From Heterodera schachtii (taxonomy: Eukaryota > Nematoda > Chromadorea > Rhabditida > Heteroderidae), in contig SIJG01000161.1 in assembly GCA_023374025.1 (NCBI GenBank), positions 110,279 through 174,278 of the forward strand: a stretch of DNA of 64,000 nt, in the 5' to 3' direction. Made by a program: the position numbers and the translations under genes. The stretch's first letter is position 1. Every line of letters starts with the position of its first letter. This document shows positions 1-10,300 of the stretch, in pieces. The notes under the pieces were generated by a model that saw only the letters and a list, made by a program, of their open reading frames with translations, was not told where the DNA came from and made no database searches.

Positions 1-6
1 CAGTGA

Positions 7-204
7 GGGAGGCGCGTGGGTCCCCCAGACGACTCACCGCTTCCGAATAAATGGAGAGGACGATTTGGGAGGACGGATCCCGGGCCCTGGGATCGATGGT
101 TAAATCCCCCAAATTGCCTCGATGTTAAAAGACTAATTTATTCTCCGGATAAAATATGTGATCGAAATATTCCATGGACGGACGATATGAGAAAAGTGAA
201 TTAA
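7..204 (+). CDS. possible 3'-terminal coding fragment, unknown protein
   Basis: An open frame runs from just after a TGA at 4-6 to a TAA at 202-204. It is clearly GC-richer than the DNA that follows. The translation has mixed, gene-like composition (for example ICDRNIPWTDDMRKVN at the C-terminus) and none of the Phe/Lys/Asn/Ile bias of random frames in this window. I do not recognise the family. If it is real, it is the last exon of a gene lying mostly to the left of the window, because there is no upstream ATG here. The purine-rich stretch 205-385 could be its 3' UTR. It may equally be a fragment of a repeat, so confidence is low. Confidence 0.25.
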   Translation, partial: GRRVGPPDDSPLPNKWRGRFGRTDPGPWDRWLNPPNCLDVKRLIYSPDKICDRNIPWTDDMRKVN

Positions 205-2200
205 TTGATCGATGGTAAATCCGATGACTCCGACGACTAACTGATCGCTGGGGAAAGGAAAAGTGTGAAAGGAACGGAAAAGGGGCGGGGATGAAAGAGA
301 TAAGAAATGCGATAAATGGAAAGATGGAAGGTCCGGCTGCTGAGGGAAAATGAAAATTGTTTTGAGGGTGGGCCAATCCCTTACAGTAATTAAAATTATG
401 ATTAATTATAAATCATATTATAGTAAAAATTTAGTTTTAGTTTTTCATTATATTTGAAAATTTTAAAAGATTAAACAAATTAAAAATTATGACAAATAAT
501 AACAACGAATAGTTTATTATTAACAGATTTAAATTATTGACTACTTAAAAAATTAAATTAAAGCAGCGAATAGTTAAAAAAATATGGAGAGCATCTTTAC
601 AAATTAAACAAATTTTTCAAAAAATACCATTAATAAATTTAAATAATTGAAATAAATCTCCTATGACCATATTATGTTCGAATTCTCCTTTTTTTTAAAT
701 ATTTCATATTCTTTTAAAATAACAATTGCCTAATGCAATCTTTTATTGTTTATGCGCAATTTTATTGTTTTAATTCAAATTATTTGAAATTAATATGTTG
801 CGTAATTTTGTATTTTAGGTTTACTAAAACTAATGTAATTTGTAATTATATTAAAACTCACAACTAGCTATATTACGAAATAATTTGTTTGGCTAACCAG
901 CAAAACATAAAAATAAACAAAAAAAGCAAATAAAAAGCCAAAATAATGTAAAATGAATAAATAAATAAATAATGAAAAAAATTACAATCTTATTTTCTTC
1001 AGCAAAATAAATATATTTTTTATATTTAGAAAAATTTAAACACTAAACTTTTAATAGCAAAAAATTTAATGAAAAAATAAGACAGGTAGATTTAAAAAAT
1101 AAGATATTTTTATATAGTTAAAATTTAATAAACACAGCAACACAGCACGACAAAAGCTTAAATGTTTCGATAATCACAAATTAAATTAAAAACTCGTTCA
1201 TAAGTTGCCAAATTATCATTTTCAACAAAAAAAAAACTTTGTTAATTTTTATGATAAATTTAAAAAAAGTAGTAATAAAATGATTCTGAAAAACTCATAA
1301 ACAGTTAAATTAATCAAATTTATGAAGGCAAATCCATTCAATTCCATCCATCATTTTCTATTTTCAAATCAAAATTAACCATAAATGGCAATAAATGAAA
1401 ATTAATTTTATTAATCAATATCAATAAAAATATATCGGAAACTTCATCAAGATATATAAGAGAAGAATTTAAAAAATGACAAACATTTTTTAATTAATAA
1501 TAAAATTTACCTTACCAATTAAATGAATTAATATTCAGTTGTAAAACATCAAATATATTTTTTAAATATAAATTAGTGGTAAATTAGTCTAAGAATATTT
1601 CTTACGATAATTTTTACTTTTTTCCGTACAATACTTTTAAAATTCCTGTGGGACAACTGAGTACCAGTGAAAATGGACACTTCAGTACCAAAATAATTAA
1701 TATAAAAAAGCCTTTGGTAATTTTTATAATTGAAAATACAATGAAATGATATATCCATAAGTAAAAATTTTGCTTCATAATTTTTTTAGCTTGGTAATTT
1801 TTTAACGAAATAATTTACCTAGTTTTATAGTAAATAAACACATTATTAACCAAAATTTTCAAAATGTTATTATAATATTTTAATGTATTCGGATGTGTAA
1901 ATTTTTTTAAATCAATTATTAGCAATTTTCACAAATATTTATTCGTAATGACGCATAAAAAAATATATATATATTATTTATACTTGTGGCTACATTGTTA
2001 TAAAGTTTCGTAATAGTAGAGAAAATTATTTACCTATGTGTTTATTTTTTTCAATAATTTGAATTTATTTTTATATTGTTAAATATTTAAGTTGGTTAAA
2101 TATTCATCAGCTCATTCATATTTTTGGTGTTTTTCTTGTTTTTTTCAAAATTGATCTTGCAAAAAGAATATTTGAAAAACAATTCTTCTTTAAAATTATA
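205..2200. other. non-coding AT-rich DNA
   Basis: Positions 205-385 are purine-rich and moderately GC-rich. From about 390 the composition drops abruptly to very AT-rich DNA with many stops in all frames. No coding region, tRNA-like fold or terminal repeat was seen. Short open frames here (for example minus strand 1573-1758) are Lys/Ile/Asn-rich and look random. Confidence 0.7.
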
Positions 2201-2242
2201 CTAGCGCAGGTGCGCTCGCTTCGCTCGCGCACCTCGCGCTAG
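2201..2242. repeat. GC-rich near-perfect inverted repeat (hairpin)
   Basis: The left arm CTAGCGCAGGTGCGC matches the reverse complement of the right arm (GCGCACCTCGCGCTAG) except for one extra base. The loop contains two copies of TCGCTTCGC-like sequence. It stands out sharply from the surrounding AT-rich DNA and lies about 40 bp before a long pyrimidine tract. Its function is unknown; it could be a mobile-element end or a cruciform-forming site. Confidence 0.75.
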
Positions 2243-2280
2243 TCAATTTTTAAAAACTTTTATCTTATTCCTCTAAAGAT

Positions 2281-3313
2281 TTCTCTTCCTCTCTTTACTC
2301 CTCAGTCTCTCTCCCTCCTTTCCTCTCCTTTTCTCTTCTCTCTATCACTCTCTCTCTCTCACTGTTTATCTCCTCCCTCACTTCTTCTCTGACAATCTCT
2401 CCTTTATTCCTCTCCTCTCCTCTCCTCTCTTTCTCTCTTCCATCTCCTCTCTCTTTCTCTCTCTCTTCCCTCTCCTCTCTCTCTCTTTCTCTCTCTCCTC
2501 TCTTTTCTTTTTTCTCTTATCTCCCTTTCTCTCTCTCTTCTATCTCTCCTCTCTCTTTCTCTCTCTCCTCTCTCTTCCTTTCTTATCTCTCTTATTCTCT
2601 CCTCACTCTTATCTTTTTTCTCTTTTCTCCCTCTCTTTTCCTCTATCTCTCTCGCTTTCCTCTTCACTCTCTCTTTCTCTTTTTTTCTCTCTGTCTCTCC
2701 CTCTCTTTGTCTCTCCCCCCTCTCTCTCTCTCTGTCATCTTCTCTCTTTCTCTTAATCTCTCCTCACTTTTTTTTCTCTTTTGTTCTAACTCTCTCTCCC
2801 CCATCTCTATCTTTCCTCTCTCCCTCTCCTCTCTCTCCTCTTTTCTCTCTCTTCTCTTTTCTCCCTCTCTCTCTTTTCTTTATTCTCTTCTCTCTCTCAT
2901 TTCACTCTATCAATGTCACTTTCCTTTCTATATCTCTCTCTGTTCTCTCTCTCTCCTCGTCTCACTCTCTCTTTCTCCTCTTTTCTCTCTCTCTAACTCC
3001 TCTTTTCTCTCCTCTTCTCTTTCCTCTCTATCCCTCTCTCTCCTCTTTTCTCTCTCTATCTTTCGTCTTTTCTCTCTCTCTCTCTCTCTCTTCTATTTTC
3101 TTTCTCTCTTCTCTTTTCTCCCTCTATCTCTCGTCTTTTCTCTCTATCTCTCTTCTATTTTCTTTCTCTCTCCTCTTTTCTCCCTCTCTCTCCCTCTCTC
3201 TCTCCTCTTTTCTCTCCATCTTCTCTTTCCTCTCTCACCCTCTCTCTCTCTCTCTTTCTCTTCCATTTCACTCTATAAATGTCTTACTCTCTTTCATTTC
3301 TCTATTCTCTCTG

Positions 3314-3355
<42 letters not shown>

Positions 3356-3515
3356 TTTCTCCCTCTCTCCTCTTGTATCTCTCCCCTCTCTTTGTTTCTC
3401 TCTCAATCATTTCACTCTATCAAAGTCTTACTCTTTCTTTCCTTTCTCTCTCTTTCTCTCTATGTTTCTCCCTCTCTCTCTCATTTCACTCTATCAATGT
3501 CTCACTCTCTCTATT
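2281..3515. repeat. pyrimidine-rich (CT)n low-complexity tract with higher-order units
   Basis: About 1.2 kb of almost pure C/T on the plus strand, dominated by CTCT, CTTT and CTCC. Long open frames over it (Ser/Leu/Phe on plus, Arg/Glu/Lys on minus) are artefacts of the simple sequence. Four islands with purines, near 2899, 3267, 3406 and 3481, share the unit CATTTCACTCTATCAATGTC with small changes, so the tract has expanded by segmental duplication as well as slippage. Confidence 0.9.
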
Positions 3516-4053
3516 TTTAATGGTGTGCTAGCCTATGAAATTTTTATTTCGTGTCAAAAAATTTTTTTTGAAAGATTTCGTGACATAAATAATTCAAAAT
3601 GTTTGTGACATATTTACACACATTGCAAAATTAATATATTAGATTGTAGTTTTTTTGCTATTTATTTTCTTCAATAATAATTTAGTTAAATGTAAATATC
3701 TTATGTTTGTATTTATAATAATTATATGATTAAATAAATTAAATTTTAAATGTCTCTTTTCATTCTTATATTCGGTAAATTTTAACTAGATTATTGTTTA
3801 TTGTCAATAAGAAAAAGAGTCCACAAAAGGGAAAAACCCGCTTACATTGAGGACAAAAACATTAATTAAAAATGTCCTCAAGAAAGCGCAAAAACAATTA
3901 AAAACGAAATCGCCGCCAAAAAATTAATATAATGTGAAATCAATACAAATAAATAAATGGTGACCAAATCACTTTTAGTTTTAATGAATTAAAAATTCGA
4001 CTTTAATTTTTCCGGTCTATTTTACAGAAATAGAGTTGGTTTTAATTTTATTT
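3516..4053. other. AT-rich spacer 3' of the LINE
   Basis: No coding signal was seen. The segment lies downstream of the LINE reading frame (minus strand) and may include its decayed 3' UTR. It contains the small inverted repeat at 3847-3881. Confidence 0.6.
3847..3881. repeat. 9-bp perfect inverted repeat
   Basis: TTGAGGACA at 3847-3855 is perfectly complementary to TGTCCTCAA at 3873-3881, with an AT-rich loop of 17 bases. It could be a 3' UTR hairpin of the LINE or the end of another element. No function is claimed. Confidence 0.5.
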
Positions 4054-5354
4054 TTAAATTGATTTAATGATTTTAGTTGGCAGTTGAAGGTATTCTAATC
4101 TTTGTTGGTATGGAATGGGTGGAAGGCTGCATTTGAAAAGAACTCTTTTGGTGAAATATTTTTGACATTTTTCAATTTTTTTAATATTTTTTGAAGGGAT
4201 GGATTCCAAACCTCAGGAGCATATTCCAATAACGGTCTAACATAAGTTTTGTACAAAATAATCCAAACCCTAGAAGACTTTGATTTAATAATCCGAAATA
4301 AAGAACGCATACGTAAATATGCATTCTTTATTATTTGTGCGACATGATTGGAAAATAGCAATTTATTATCAATATTTATGCCCAAATCCCTAATTGTATC
4401 CACAACATTTATTATATTTCCATCAATTTTATATATTTCTTTGGGGTTTTTATTCCCCAAGTGAATTACAAAAGTTTTTTGAATTGAGATTCTGATTTGC
4501 CATTTATTTGCCCATTCGGATAAATTATGTAATGCTTTATGAATAATTTCTGTGTCGGTTCTTGCTTTATAACAAATATACAATTTAACATCATCAGCAT
4601 ATAATTTAATTCTTACTCCTGATGGCAAAGCATCAGGAAGATCGTTAATATAGATCAAAAATAATAAAGGGCCCAGGACAGAGCCCTGGGGGACGCCAGA
4701 GCAAACTTTTTTATTTGAGGATAAAGCATCCTCAATTTTAACACGAAAAGTCCTATTACTCAAAAAATCCTTTATCCAAATTAAAAGTTTGCCCCTTATA
4801 CCAATTTTTTCCAATTTGTATAAAAGTAAGTCATGGGGCACTGAGTCAAATGCTTTTTGAAAATCAATATAAATACAATCAACATTTTTTCCATTTATAA
4901 TTGCCTCATACCAATCTTCCACAACTGTTATTAATTGACTCGTTGTAGACCTATTTCTAACAAAACCAAATTGAAATTCCGAATTTTTTTTGTTTTTTAG
5001 TAGAAAATTGTAAATATTTCTGCTGAGAATTCTTTCCATTACCCTGCAAAGTGAGCAGGTTAATGAAATTGGCCTATAGTTTTCGGGATTATTTTTGTCA
5101 CTCTTTTTAAAAAGCGGAAAAACAATTGATTCCTTCCAGATGTCTGGAAGTGAACCAGTGTCTAATGAGATCCTAAACATGTCAGTAATAACAGTTGACA
5201 GAGAAGAATGGCAAATTTTTAAAATTTTATAGCTAATATTATCTGGAGAAGTGCCATTTTTGTTCGGAAGTTTTTTCATAAGATTTTGGGTCTCGATGAT
5301 GTTAAAATTTATATCCGATATAAAGCATTGATCATTTTCTATAATATTACCCAA
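4054..5354 (-). pseudogene. LINE reverse transcriptase domain (ORF2 C-terminal half)
   Basis: RNA-templated DNA polymerase of the LINE. Counting from 5354, visible motifs are NYRPISLT (residues 92-99), motif A DFQKAFDS (164-171), motif B SGVPQGSVLGPLL (219-231) and motif C YADD (252-255), so the catalytic aspartates are present. The frame starts right after a TGA at 5355-5357, in phase with the endonuclease upstream, so both belong to one interrupted ORF2. Near 4185-4200, in an A-rich run on the coding strand, the family-like reading moves to another frame (QKYFTKRV, then IPYQQRLEYLQLP) and ends at TAA 4054-4056. The original frame instead runs unrelated to its stop at 4095. The usual residues after the QQRLEYL block are missing. 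Confidence 0.92.
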
Positions 5355-6722
5355 TCATGTATTGCTTGGGTCTGTTTCATTATTATTAAATGAATTGGCA
5401 AATAAGTTGGCAAATATTTCACATTTCTCAGCACTGTTATGATAGCATTTATCTTCATAAATCAGATTAGGTATTTCAAAGGGATTGACATTAAATTTTT
5501 GTATATATTTATAAATAGAATTTCTTCCCTTTGAAATAGCCTTTTTCTCAATTTTGTTATGGTATTTATTTGTTTGTATTTTTATATGTAAAGAAATGCT
5601 ATCGTATAGTGCTTTTTTGGATGGGTCAGTTTTTGCTTGCCTGAATAATTTAGCCTTCTCTTTGATAGATGCTAATAAATGTTGTGGGTATTTAGGAGTT
5701 AAATCTTTCTTGGTTAAACGCTTTATTGGAATACACTCATTTAAAATGTTTAATAACATACTGTTAAAGGCGGAATATTTTTGGTTTATGCTAAAGCATT
5801 TATATGACAAGGCATTTAGCCTTGATGCTATGACTATATTAAAATGTAACACATTCGATGGGCAAAACCAACGAAAATTTATGCTCTTTGGTTTTGGTTT
5901 TATTTTAGGAGTAATTAATGTGAAAAATTGTGTTAAATGATCCGATGAAAATATGCCTCCTTTAACAGTACAATCAGTAATAATTTTTTCATTGGCCGAA
6001 AAAATCAAATCTAGCCAGGAGTTAATCCTTGTTGGCTCATTCGTGGTCAAAACATAAGAAAATCTATTGAAAAAGTCACAAAATATTTCACCATATTTAC
6101 TCATTGAATAGGGATGCCCATTTTTCCATACCAAATCCTTATTTGGTAAATTAAAATCTCCTAAAGTCACTGAATTTTCATTAAAAAATTTTTGCAAAAA
6201 TTTGAACAAGTTTTCTGTTTGCTTAAGTGTTGTTTTGGGTGGTCTATACACCAAAACAAATCTTATGCACTGTAAATTTTGAAGTTGAATAACTAAAATT
6301 TCAAAATTAAATTTTGAATCCGAAAATTTTGTAAAAAATCCAATTTCTTTTCTGATCAGAATACCACAACCGCCGCCACAAGTTTTTGATTTCCTTGATG
6401 AAAAAATATAATTGTAATTCTCTTTTACCCAAGGGCAAAAATTGATTTCTTCGCCGTCTTTAGTCCAAGTCTCAGTAATTAAAAGGATGTCAATTTTTTC
6501 GGTTTCTAAAATAAGTGCTATTTCATCGATTTTATTCATTAGTGACCTAATGTTTATTAGGCAGCATTTAACATTCCCTTTATTTTTTGTTAAAAAGTTT
6601 GGATGATTAATTTTTTGGTAGAAATTTTTTACCGACCGGAAAAATTTTTGTACTTTGGTGTAATAATTATGGGTAAATTGCAGTGATTTGGTTGGACAAT
6701 TTAAAAATTTTTTCGAATTTGG
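5355..6722 (-). pseudogene. LINE apurinic-type endonuclease domain (ORF2 N-terminal half)
   Basis: Nicks target DNA to start LINE integration. The frame is open from about 6722, just after an in-frame TGA at 6723-6725. The segment before the first ATG (6539) already carries the family hallmark CCLINIRSLMNKIDE, so the ATG is not the domain start. Further motifs from 6539 are ITETW (residues 21-25), GGGCGILIR, VYRPPK, GDFN (127-130), WLDLIF (175-180) and SSDH (198-201), all expected of an exonuclease III-like fold with acidic and His catalytic residues. It ends at TGA 5355-5357, with RT continuing in the same frame. A single transition could have created this stop. Confidence 0.9.
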
Positions 6723-7336
6723 TCAATGTCTTGTCTCAGCACGACCTGATTGGCATATATCACCCAATCACCGTTGTCCGCCTGTCTTTTCTTCGCGCAT
6801 TCTTCGATCATTTTCCGCCTCTCCGACAGCTGCTCCTTGGTCATGCTTTCACGGACGCGAACATTGTGGAGACCATTCAACGCTTGGACTTTTCCTCGCA
6901 TGCGGATGACATGTCGCGCTGCGTGTTTGCTCGGGAACTCCATTTTGAGAGGGCGCGGTCGACCATCCATTCTTTTGCCAACACGGAAGACAATTGGTGC
7001 CTGATCGACGTCTGTGGCATTCAGAATTTGGCCCACAATGGCTCGGTCCTCTTGGGCTCGCTCCGTCGCTTTGTCCGATTTGCATTCGGGCACATTTGTC
7101 ACAACGACGGTTCTCAGTCGTCGTTCCTCTTCGACCGCGTCCACAACCGCAACCTGGTAATGAATTAGGGTTGAGGCGGTGCTTAAAAGAGAGTGAAGTT
7201 GCTTAATAAGCAACTTGGCGTAGTCGGGAATTGAGTTGTCAGTGTCGATTTCTTTGGGGATTTGTAGTTGGTCAAGGTCGGACAGAAATTTTTTGGGGAT
7301 AGTGTTGTCAGAAGGAGGAAAAAAATTTATATTTTC
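6701..7336 (-). CDS. LINE ORF1-like protein, partial
   Basis: About 210 codons are open from 7336, with stop at 6701-6703. The first listed start is a TTG at 7213, but the reading upstream (IPKKFLSDLDQLQIPKEID) is in frame and protein-like. The central part, RTVVVTNVPE, then VFRVGKRMDGRPRPLKMEF and a basic MTKEQLSERRKMIEECAKKR segment, resembles the RRM-like/C-terminal region of nematode CR1-type ORF1 nucleic-acid-binding proteins, which coat LINE RNA. It overlaps the open ORF2 frame by about 20 bp in another phase. The sequence is much GC-richer than its surroundings. No ATG was found, so it is 5'-incomplete. Confidence 0.65.
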   Translation of the reverse strand, partial: ENINFFPPSDNTIPKKFLSDLDQLQIPKEIDTDNSIPDYAKLLIKQLHSLLSTASTLIHYQVAVVDAVEEERRLRTVVVTNVPECKSDKATERAQEDRAIVGQILNATDVDQAPIVFRVGKRMDGRPRPLKMEFPSKHAARHVIRMRGKVQALNGLHNVRVRESMTKEQLSERRKMIEECAKKRQADNGDWVIYANQVVLRQDIDQIRKNF

Positions 7337-10300
7337 TTAATGGATTATTAAAGCGCAGTTTAATGATAATTCATTTAAAAAACATGTTTTTGCTTAAGTC
7401 CGTTTTTTGGTCTTTTTGTTAATAATATATGCTTTTCCATATTAATTACTAACATTTTCCTTTTTATATTTAGTTAATTATAAAATTTATTATCATGATT
7501 AGGCTGAGATTCCATATGAAAGAAAAATATAAATATTTTTTTGGAGAAATTTATTTTTTATAAAATCAAAATAAATTTAAGCCTATACTTTCGTGCACAG
7601 TTGTGTTTCCGACGGTTGAACGAGAAAATGATTGCAATTTTTCTTGAATAAAAACACTGAATTATTTATTTGAAATATATTATAATTAACAAAATTATGC
7701 ATTTTTAGCTTTGATAATTTAATTATCATATTTGACAAAAAATACATTCATATTTCTTAAATTAATTTAAAGCATTCTCATTTTTATTAAATTTCATAAG
7801 AAAATGAATAACACTTCATTTATTTATTATTTTTATTTACAAAAATTAATATTATTAATTCCTATAAGTATTCAGATAAATACAACTAGTATTCATCAAC
7901 TTTCTTTAACTATTTATTAGTATTCAGATAAATTATTACATCATTCGTACTGAGTTGGTTATAATTCTTTACTTTAATATTTTATGTTAGTAAAATTATT
8001 ATAGTAATTATATAATTTATAATCTATCTGAAATAATTTCTTTATTGAAAGTGTTTGACATTGTTTCGATTTAAATAATATTTTATTAATTACATTTATT
8101 ATATTAATTATATACTTTGAAATTGTATTGATTCACTTGGTATAAAGAATGAATGTAAATGTTGGTTTAAATGTGCCATTTATACAAATATAGTTTAAAT
8201 ATTGGTATCATTAAATTATCATTTATATTCCAATAAAAATCCATATTTGTTATCTTTGGTAATATAATTATTTGATTATGGTTGATTGAATAAATAATTA
8301 TTATAAACTTTACTTTATAAACTATTTTTTTAAATGTGTTTGGGTGCTTGCGATTCTTCCGAGAATGCACACAGCGTTTAATTATTATTTTTTAGTTTAT
8401 AAGATTTTGATAAATTTTTTTTAACAAGATATATAAATATTGGTTTAAATTAATAGTTTCTTATTAATTCGTTAATTATTAATTAACTTTTTCTTTTTAT
8501 AAAGATATAAAATGAATGTTTTCAATGTTATTTTGTTATATTTGATAAATATTATTAGAAAGAATGCTTATGATTTTTTCTTTCGAAATGTTGTAAATTT
8601 ATTGTTAAAATAATTTGTTTTAATTTACGAAATTTATATATATATTAAATGAAATATTAACATTTATAAAAAACATTATATTAGTATATAATTTAATTCT
8701 TTTAATTCAGGGGAAACCAATTTTTTTTTTGTCTTTAAAAAAATGTAATAGTTGTATTACTTCATTTAAATGATTTTTTGAGTAAAATTAATTTTTAAAA
8801 ATATTTAAGCCTTTATAATAATTTACTAATAATCTTTAATATTGTCTAGTTATTAAATGTTCACATCAAATCAATTGTTCATTAGTTTAATAAAGTTTAT
8901 TAAACACTTGAAATGGATGTGCCCAATTGTTTTCAGTTATTTTTGTACACCGTAATAAATGATTGTTTATTCAATGTAACCTAGTGCAATTGTTATTAGC
9001 TGTTAATTTATATATTTTTTATGATTTTAACGATTGATTTTAATCATTATAATTTAATTTTCATATATTATTGAATATAAATAATTTGTACTTAGATTTT
9101 ATAACTTTTAATAAAAGTTCTGTATTCCTCTTGTTTTTCAATATAATTAAATAATATAGAGTTAATATTTTAATTGATTAATGTAATATTTTTTACAAAA
9201 AATGAATGGGCACAACATCCAATACAAAAACAAATTATTAAAATGAAGGAAAATTATGAAAGTTGTTTTTTTTTTCATTTTAGTCACCCCAGGATTGCCG
9301 AGAATTAATTTTGACTTAATATGCTTTTAAGTTTTTTTAATTTTAAATTTTATTTATTTTGTTCAAATTTAAATTTTTGCAGCTTTTGTTACATTATGCT
9401 ATGTGCTTAAAATTAACTCTTTCTTTAGATTCTTTGAGTTTTTTTATATTTCTCTAATTGATGTAAATATTAAGAAAAAAAGGTTCATTTTTTGCATTGT
9501 TCATTAATTTTATATTTTTAAAATAAATATTCAGTAATTTTTTAGGACAATTAATCACTTAAAAAAATAATTTTGAGTGGGTAATATTCCATTATTCTGT
9601 TATTATTAAATATTATTTATTTTTTGAATCAAATTCTTTAAATAAACAATTGAACAATCGACGTACACTTTTGAGCAAAAGGAAAATGTGACATCTAATA
9701 GATTTTTTATTAAAAAATGCTTGCCAATTTTTTCCTCTAATGAAAATTTAATATTTAGAAATAAATATTATGTGATATAATTATTTTAGCATTGCAGTCC
9801 ATGATGAATTCACCCAACTTAATTTTCTCATTTTGTTTATTAGTTTAATTTTTTTTTAATTATCCACCACTTTAATGATTTATTTAACTCTTCACAATTT
9901 TAAATTATATAATTACTGGAATATAAGCTTTTTTAAATTTATAAAAAATACCTAATTAATTTTTTATAAAGAAAAATTTTGAAAATGAATAATCTTAGTA
10001 AATTTTTCTTTCGAAATCTCTTCTTGCATTTAGCAATGGAATTATAAAGATTATTAATTAACTTAAACTCTGGCATTCTTCCTTGAATTTAAGATTTATA
10101 ATATATTTCTTTGTTTGAATTATATTTTAATTATTTTCTAAAATTTAGTTTTAATAATTACTGTAAAACATTGCAAACAATTAATTTCTTTGTTCAAGTA
10201 TCTTTATTTCAAATAATCATTCATGCTAAACATTGTCAATTTCGTATATTTTGTTTTAATATTCCTTATATGACTTAAAATTTTAAAAATGCTTTCATTT

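Larger units (their letters stand above)
4054..7336 (-). mobile_element. CR1/Jockey-type non-LTR retrotransposon, decayed
   Basis: On the minus strand, in transcription order, lie an ORF1-like frame (7336 to 6701), an apurinic-type endonuclease and a reverse transcriptase (6722 to 4054). Such elements copy themselves by target-primed reverse transcription. The order, the APE endonuclease and the RT motif GVPQGSVLGPLLF place it in the CR1/Jockey group. It is disabled by a TGA between endonuclease and RT and by a frameshift near the RT C-terminus. The frame loses the expected C-terminal homology after about 4070, so the 3' end is missing. No ATG is visible for ORF1, so the 5' end is probably missing too. 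No target-site duplication was found. Confidence 0.9.

Noticed and set aside
2404..3608. Long open frames over the CT tract on both strands
   Set aside because: Pure consequence of low-complexity sequence, with Ser/Leu/Phe or Arg/Glu runs in several phases.
5554..5940. 128-codon plus-strand ORF
   Set aside because: Antisense shadow of the LINE endonuclease frame.
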